A program made the position numbers and the translations under genes. 64,000 bases of DNA from Nomia melanderi. Lineage: Eukaryota > Arthropoda > Insecta > Hymenoptera > Halictidae. The stretch spans positions 1,736,001 through 1,800,000 of the forward strand of contig NW_027475138.1 in the NCBI RefSeq assembly GCF_051020985.1, given 5' to 3'. Position 1 is the first letter of the stretch. Each line of letters opens with the position of its first letter. The notes under the pieces are model-generated. The model searched no databases. It was not told the origin of the DNA and worked only from the letters and a program-made list of their open reading frames with translations. Below are positions 60,022 to 64,000 of the stretch, in pieces.

Positions 60022-63000
60022 AACCAAAGTGAATTATCTGCAGGAGGCCCTGGCGCATGAATCTGTGCAGCGGGAATGACCTCGGACCACCACGGGCCGA
60101 GAAAACCACCGTCTCATGGGGCCGGACACTCAGGGTCAGGGAATAATCCAATATATATCTGGTGATATCTCGGGTGCTATTACAGATAGAGCAATAAATC
60201 AAAGTGCATTGTCTGTAGGAGGCCCTGGCGCATGAATCTGTGCAGCGGGAACAACCTCGGACCACCAGGGGCCGAGAAAACCACAGTCTCATGGGGCCGG
60301 ACACTCATGGTCAGGGCATAATCCAATATATATCTGGTGATATCTCGGGTGCTATTAGAGATAGCGCAATAAACCAAAGTGAATTATCTGCAGGAGGCCC
60401 TGGCGCATGCATCTGTGCAGCGGGAACGACCTCGGACCGCCAGGGGCCGAGAAAACCACCGTCTCATGGGCCCGGACACTCTGGGTCATTGAAAAATCCA
60501 ATATATATGTGGTGATATCTCGGGTGCTATTACAGATAGCGCAATAAATCAAAGTGCCTTGTCTGTAGGAGGCCCTGGCGCATGAATCTGTGAAGCGGGA
60601 ACGACCTCGGACCACCAGGGGCCGAGAAAACCACCGTCTCATGGGGCCGGACACTCTGGGTCAGGGAAAAATCCAATATATATGTGGTGATATCTCGGGT
60701 GCTATTACAGATAGCGCAATAAATCAAAGTGCATTGTCTGTAGGAGGCCCTGGCGCATGAATCTGTGCAGCGGGAACGACCTCGGACCACCAGGGGCCGA
60801 GAAAACTACAGTCTCATGCGGCCGGACACTCAGGGTCTGGGGAAAATCCAATATATATCTGGTGATATCTCGGGTCCTATTACAGATAAGGAAATAAATC
60901 AAAGTGAATTATCTGCAAGATGCCCTGGCGCATGAATCTGTGCAGCGGGAACGACCTCGGTCCACCAGGGGCCGAGAAAACCACCGTCTCATGGGGCTGG
61001 ACACTCAGGGTGAGGGAAATATCCAATATTTATCTGGTGATATCGCGGGTGCTATTAGAGATAGCGCAATAAACCAAAGTGAATTATCTGCAGGAGGCCC
61101 TGCCGCATGAATCGGTGCAACGGGAACGACCTCGGACCACCAGGGGCCGAGAAAACCACAGTCTCATGGGGCCGGACACTCAGGGTCAGTGAAAAATCCG
61201 ATATATATCTGGTGATATCTCGGGTGCTATTAGTGATAGCGCAATAAACCAAAGTGAATTGTCTGCAAGAGGCCCTGGTGCATGAATCTGTGCAGCGGGA
61301 ACGACCTCGGATCACCAGGGGCCGAGAAAACCACCATCTCATGGGGCCGGACACTCAGGGTCAGTGAAAAATCCGATATATATCTGGTGATATCTCGGGT
61401 GCTATTAGAGATAGCGCAATAAACCAACGTGCATTGTCTGCAGGAAGCCCTGGCGCATGATTCTGTGCAGCGGGAACGACCTCGGACCACCAGGGGCCGA
61501 GAAAATCACCGTCTCATGGGGCCGGACTGTAAGGGTCAGGGAAATACCCAATATATATCTGGTGATATCTAGGGTGCTATTAGAGATACCGCAATAAATC
61601 AAAGTGCGTTGTCTGTATCAGGCCCTGGCGAATGAATCTGTGGAGCAGGAACGACCTCGGACCACCAGGGGCCGAGAAAATTAGTGATATTCGGAATCCG
61701 TCACCCAAGGTCATGTAAAAATGCATCAAATATCTGGTGATATCTCGGGTGCTATTACAGATAGCGCAATAAATCAGAGTGCATTGTCTGTAGGAGGCCC
61801 TGGCGCACGAATGTGTGCAGCGGGAACGACCTCGGACCACCAGGGGCCGAGAAAACCACAGTCTCATGGGGCCGGACACTCGAGGTCAGGGGAAAATCCA
61901 ATATATATCTGGTGATATCTCGGGTGCTATTAGAGATAGCGCAATAAACCAAAGTGAATTATCTGCAGGAGGCCCTGGCGCATGAATCTGTGCAACGGGA
62001 ACGACCTCGGACCACCAGGGGCCGAGAAAACCACAGTCTCATGGGGCCGGACACTCAGGGTCAGGGGAAAATCCAATATATATCTGGTGATATCTCGGGT
62101 GCTATTACAGATAGAGCAATAAATCAAAGTGCATTGTCTGTAGGAGGCCCTGGCGCATGAATCTGTGCAGCGGGAACGACCTCGGACCGCCAGGGGCCGA
62201 GAAAACCACCGTCTCATGGGCCCGGACACTGTGGGTCATTGAAAAATCTAATATATATGTGGTGATATCTCGGGTGCTATTACAGATAGCGCAATAAATC
62301 AAAGTGCATTGTCTGTAGGAGGCCCTGGCGCATGAATCTGTGAAGCGGGAACGACCTCGGACCACCAGGGGCCGAGAAGACCACCGTCTCATGGGGCCGG
62401 CCACTCAGGGTCTGGGGAAAATCCAATATATATCTGGTGATATCTCGGGTCCTATTACAGATAGGGAAATAAACCAAAGTGAATTATCTGCAGGAGGCCC
62501 TGGCGCATGAATCTGTGCAGCGGGAACGACCTCGGTCCACCAGGGGCCGAGAAAACCACCGTCTCATGGGGCCGGACACTCAGGGTCAGGGGAAAATCCA
62601 ATATATATCTGGTGATATTTCGGGTGCTATTAGAGATAGCGCAATAAATCAAAGTGCATTGTCTGTAGGAGGCCCTGGCGCATGAATCTGTGCAGCGGGA
62701 ACGACCTCGGACCACCAGCGGCCGAGAATACTACAGTCGCATGCGGCCGGACACTCAGGGTCTGGGGAAAATCCAATATATATCTGGTGATATCTCGGGT
62801 CCTATTACAGATAGCGAAATAAATCAAAGTGCATTGTCTGTAGGAGGCCCTGGCGCATGAATGTGTGCAGCGGGATCGACCTCGGACCACCAGGGGCCGA
62901 GAAAGTCACCGTTTCATGGGGCCGGACTGTCAGGGTCAGGGAAAAATCCGATATATATCTGGTGATATCTCGGGTGCTATTACAGATAGCGCAATAAATC

Positions 63001-64000
63001 AAATTTCATTGTCTGCAGGAGGCCCTGGCGCATGAATCTGTGCAGCGGGAACGACCTCGGACCAGCAGGGGCCGAGAAAATCACCGTCTCATGAGGCCGG
63101 GCTGTCAGGGTCAGGGAAAAATGAAATATCTATCTGGTGATATCTCGGGTGCTATTAGAGATAGCGCAATAAATCAAATTGCATTGTCTGCAGGAGGCCC
63201 TGGCGCATGAATCTGTGCAGCGGGAACGACCTCGGACCAGCAGGGGCCGAGAAAATCACCGTCTCATGAGGCCGGGCTGTCAGGGTCAGGGAAAAATGAA
63301 ATATATATCTGGTGATATCTCGGGTGCTATTACAGATAGCGCAATAAATCAAAGTAAATAATTTGCAGGGAAACCTGGCGCATGAATCTGTGCAGCGGGG
63401 TCGACCTCGTGCCACGAGGGACCGAGAAAATCACCGTCTCATGGGGCCGGACACTCAGGGTCAGGGAAAAATCCAATATATATCTGGTGATATCTCGGGT
63501 GCTATTAGAGATAGCGCAATAAATCAAAGTGAATTATCTGCAGGGGGCTCTGGCGCATGAATCTGTGCAGCGGGATCGACCTCGGACCACCAGGGGCCGA
63601 GAAAACCACCGACACATGGGGCCGGACACTCACGGTCGGGGAAAAATTCAATATATATCTGGTGATATCTCGGGTGCTATTACAGACAGCGCAATAAATC
63701 AAAGTGCATTGTCTGTAGGAGGCCCTGGCGCATGAATCTGTGCAGCGGGATCGACCTCGGACCACCAGGGGCCGAGAATATCACCGTCTCATGAGGCCGG
63801 ACTGTCAGGGTCAGGGAAAAATGAAATATATATCTGGTGATATCTCGGGTGCTATTACAGATAGCGCAATAAATCAAAGTGCATTGTCTGCAGGAGGCCC
63901 TAGCGCATGAATCTGTGCAGCGGAAACGACCTCGGACCACCAGGGGCCGTGAAAATCACCGTCGCATGGGGCCGGACTGTCAGGGGCAGGGAAAAATCCA
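60022..64000. repeat. Reshuffled terminal zone
   Basis: Segments match 46.4-47.2 kb (60.04-61.06 kb) and 47.6-48.36 kb (62.87-63.59 kb, offset 15,229). An internal repeat at an offset of 1,750 is marked by GAATCTGTGAAGCGGGAACG near 60585 and 62335. One A-type monomer is at about 61688, with TTAGTGATATTCGG. CTCGGGTCCTATTACAG recurs near 60870, 62446 and 62797. The window ends mid-monomer in CAGGGGCAGGGAAAAATCC. No gene. Confidence 0.8.

Larger units (their letters stand above)
1..64000. repeat. Satellite array of about 365 head-to-tail monomers, about 175 bp each
   Basis: Seen directly: the landmark AGTGCATTGTCTGTA (or its variant AGTGAATTATCTGCA) recurs at 1, 176, 351, 526, 701, 876, 1051, 1226, 1401, 1576 and so on to the end of the window. 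Spacing is 175 bp, with rare 1-2 bp indels. Every monomer is in the same orientation. In order, a monomer holds the landmark, GGCCCTGGCGCATGAATC, a GC-rich core with CAGCGGGAACGACCTCGG and CCAGGGGCCGAG, then GTCTCATGGGGCCGGAC, CAGGGTCAGGG, an A-run, CCAATATATATCTGG, TGATATCTCGGGTGC and GATAGCGCAATAAA. The hand-built consensus has 92 G+C of 175. No unique sequence, transposon or gene interrupts it. The class (satellite DNA) is certain; the chromosomal site and species are not known. A centromeric or pericentromeric role is inference from the near-nucleosomal period and the homogenised blocks. Confidence 0.98.

Noticed and set aside
1..64000. Hundreds of open frames of 60-99 codons on both strands with recurring, similar peptides
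   Set aside because: They repeat every 175 bp, and 175 is not a multiple of three, so the same DNA is read in all three frames. Adjacent frames overlap heavily, none exceeds a single short stretch, and differences between copies ignore codon position.
1..64000. CRISPR-like array of repeats and spacers
   Set aside because: There are no short conserved repeats separated by unrelated spacers; the whole 175-bp period is homologous.
1..64000. Human alpha satellite or plant 180-bp knob and CentC-type repeats
   Set aside because: The period is similar, but the monomer is GC-rich and shows none of the motifs I recall for those families. A few short resemblances (such as TTCGGAAT) are too short to count.

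Overview
The whole 64 kb window is one head-to-tail satellite DNA array. A monomer of about 175 bp (consensus read by eye: about 52.6% GC, nine CpGs) repeats about 365 times in one orientation from the first base to the last. Both window ends fall inside monomers, so the array continues on both sides. I found no protein gene, RNA gene, CRISPR array, transposon, microsatellite tract or unique DNA. The many short open frames are an arithmetic by-product of the period: 175 leaves remainder 1 when divided by 3, so each monomer is read in a new frame and similar 65-99 residue peptides recur every 175 bp on both strands.

This is eukaryotic satellite DNA of the centromeric, pericentromeric or subtelomeric kind. 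The period is close to one nucleosome plus linker, transposon insertions are absent, and multi-monomer blocks have been homogenised recently; a centromere-type array would fit. I cannot name the species or kingdom. The monomer does not resemble human alpha satellite, and I could not align a CENP-B box to it. Xenopus Fcr1 (about 174 bp) is a length match only, and I do not know its sequence well enough to claim identity.

Layout: 1-2.6 kb holds diverged monomers rich in a minority subtype ('A-type', with TATTCGGAATCCG). From 2.6 to 9.4 kb there is an alternating two-class zone with nested 14- to 18-monomer units and a regional 'B-type' monomer. From 9.4 to 16.76 kb lies a 3,674-bp (21-monomer) tandem duplication that is nearly identical. 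From 16.8 to 24.5 kb older, mixed monomers carry a GGATCGACC/CTGTCAGGG haplotype, with a 701-bp tetramer duplication. From 24.5 to 28.4 kb monomers are close to consensus, with a 1,050-bp hexamer. From 28.5 to 36.9 kb an 11-monomer block occurs in several edited copies, interrupted by consensus-like monomers at 32.2-34.0 kb. From 36.9 to 39.6 kb monomers are again consensus-like. From 39.6 to 48.0 kb there is a mosaic with 525-bp trimers and long-range duplicated segments. From 48.0 to 57.9 kb lie three tandem copies of a 3,326-bp (19-monomer) higher-order unit, followed at 58.4-60.0 kb by a partial fourth copy derived from the third. From 60.0 to 64.0 kb are reshuffled segments related to 46.4-48.4 kb.

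The interest is in the higher-order structure. Duplication, deletion and insertion events are almost always whole monomers, the order of several events can be read from shared junctions, and each monomer carries conserved dyad symmetries. Identity statements come from reading by eye, not from alignment software; block boundaries are good to roughly 20 bp where a diagnostic mismatch was found and to about 50 bp elsewhere.
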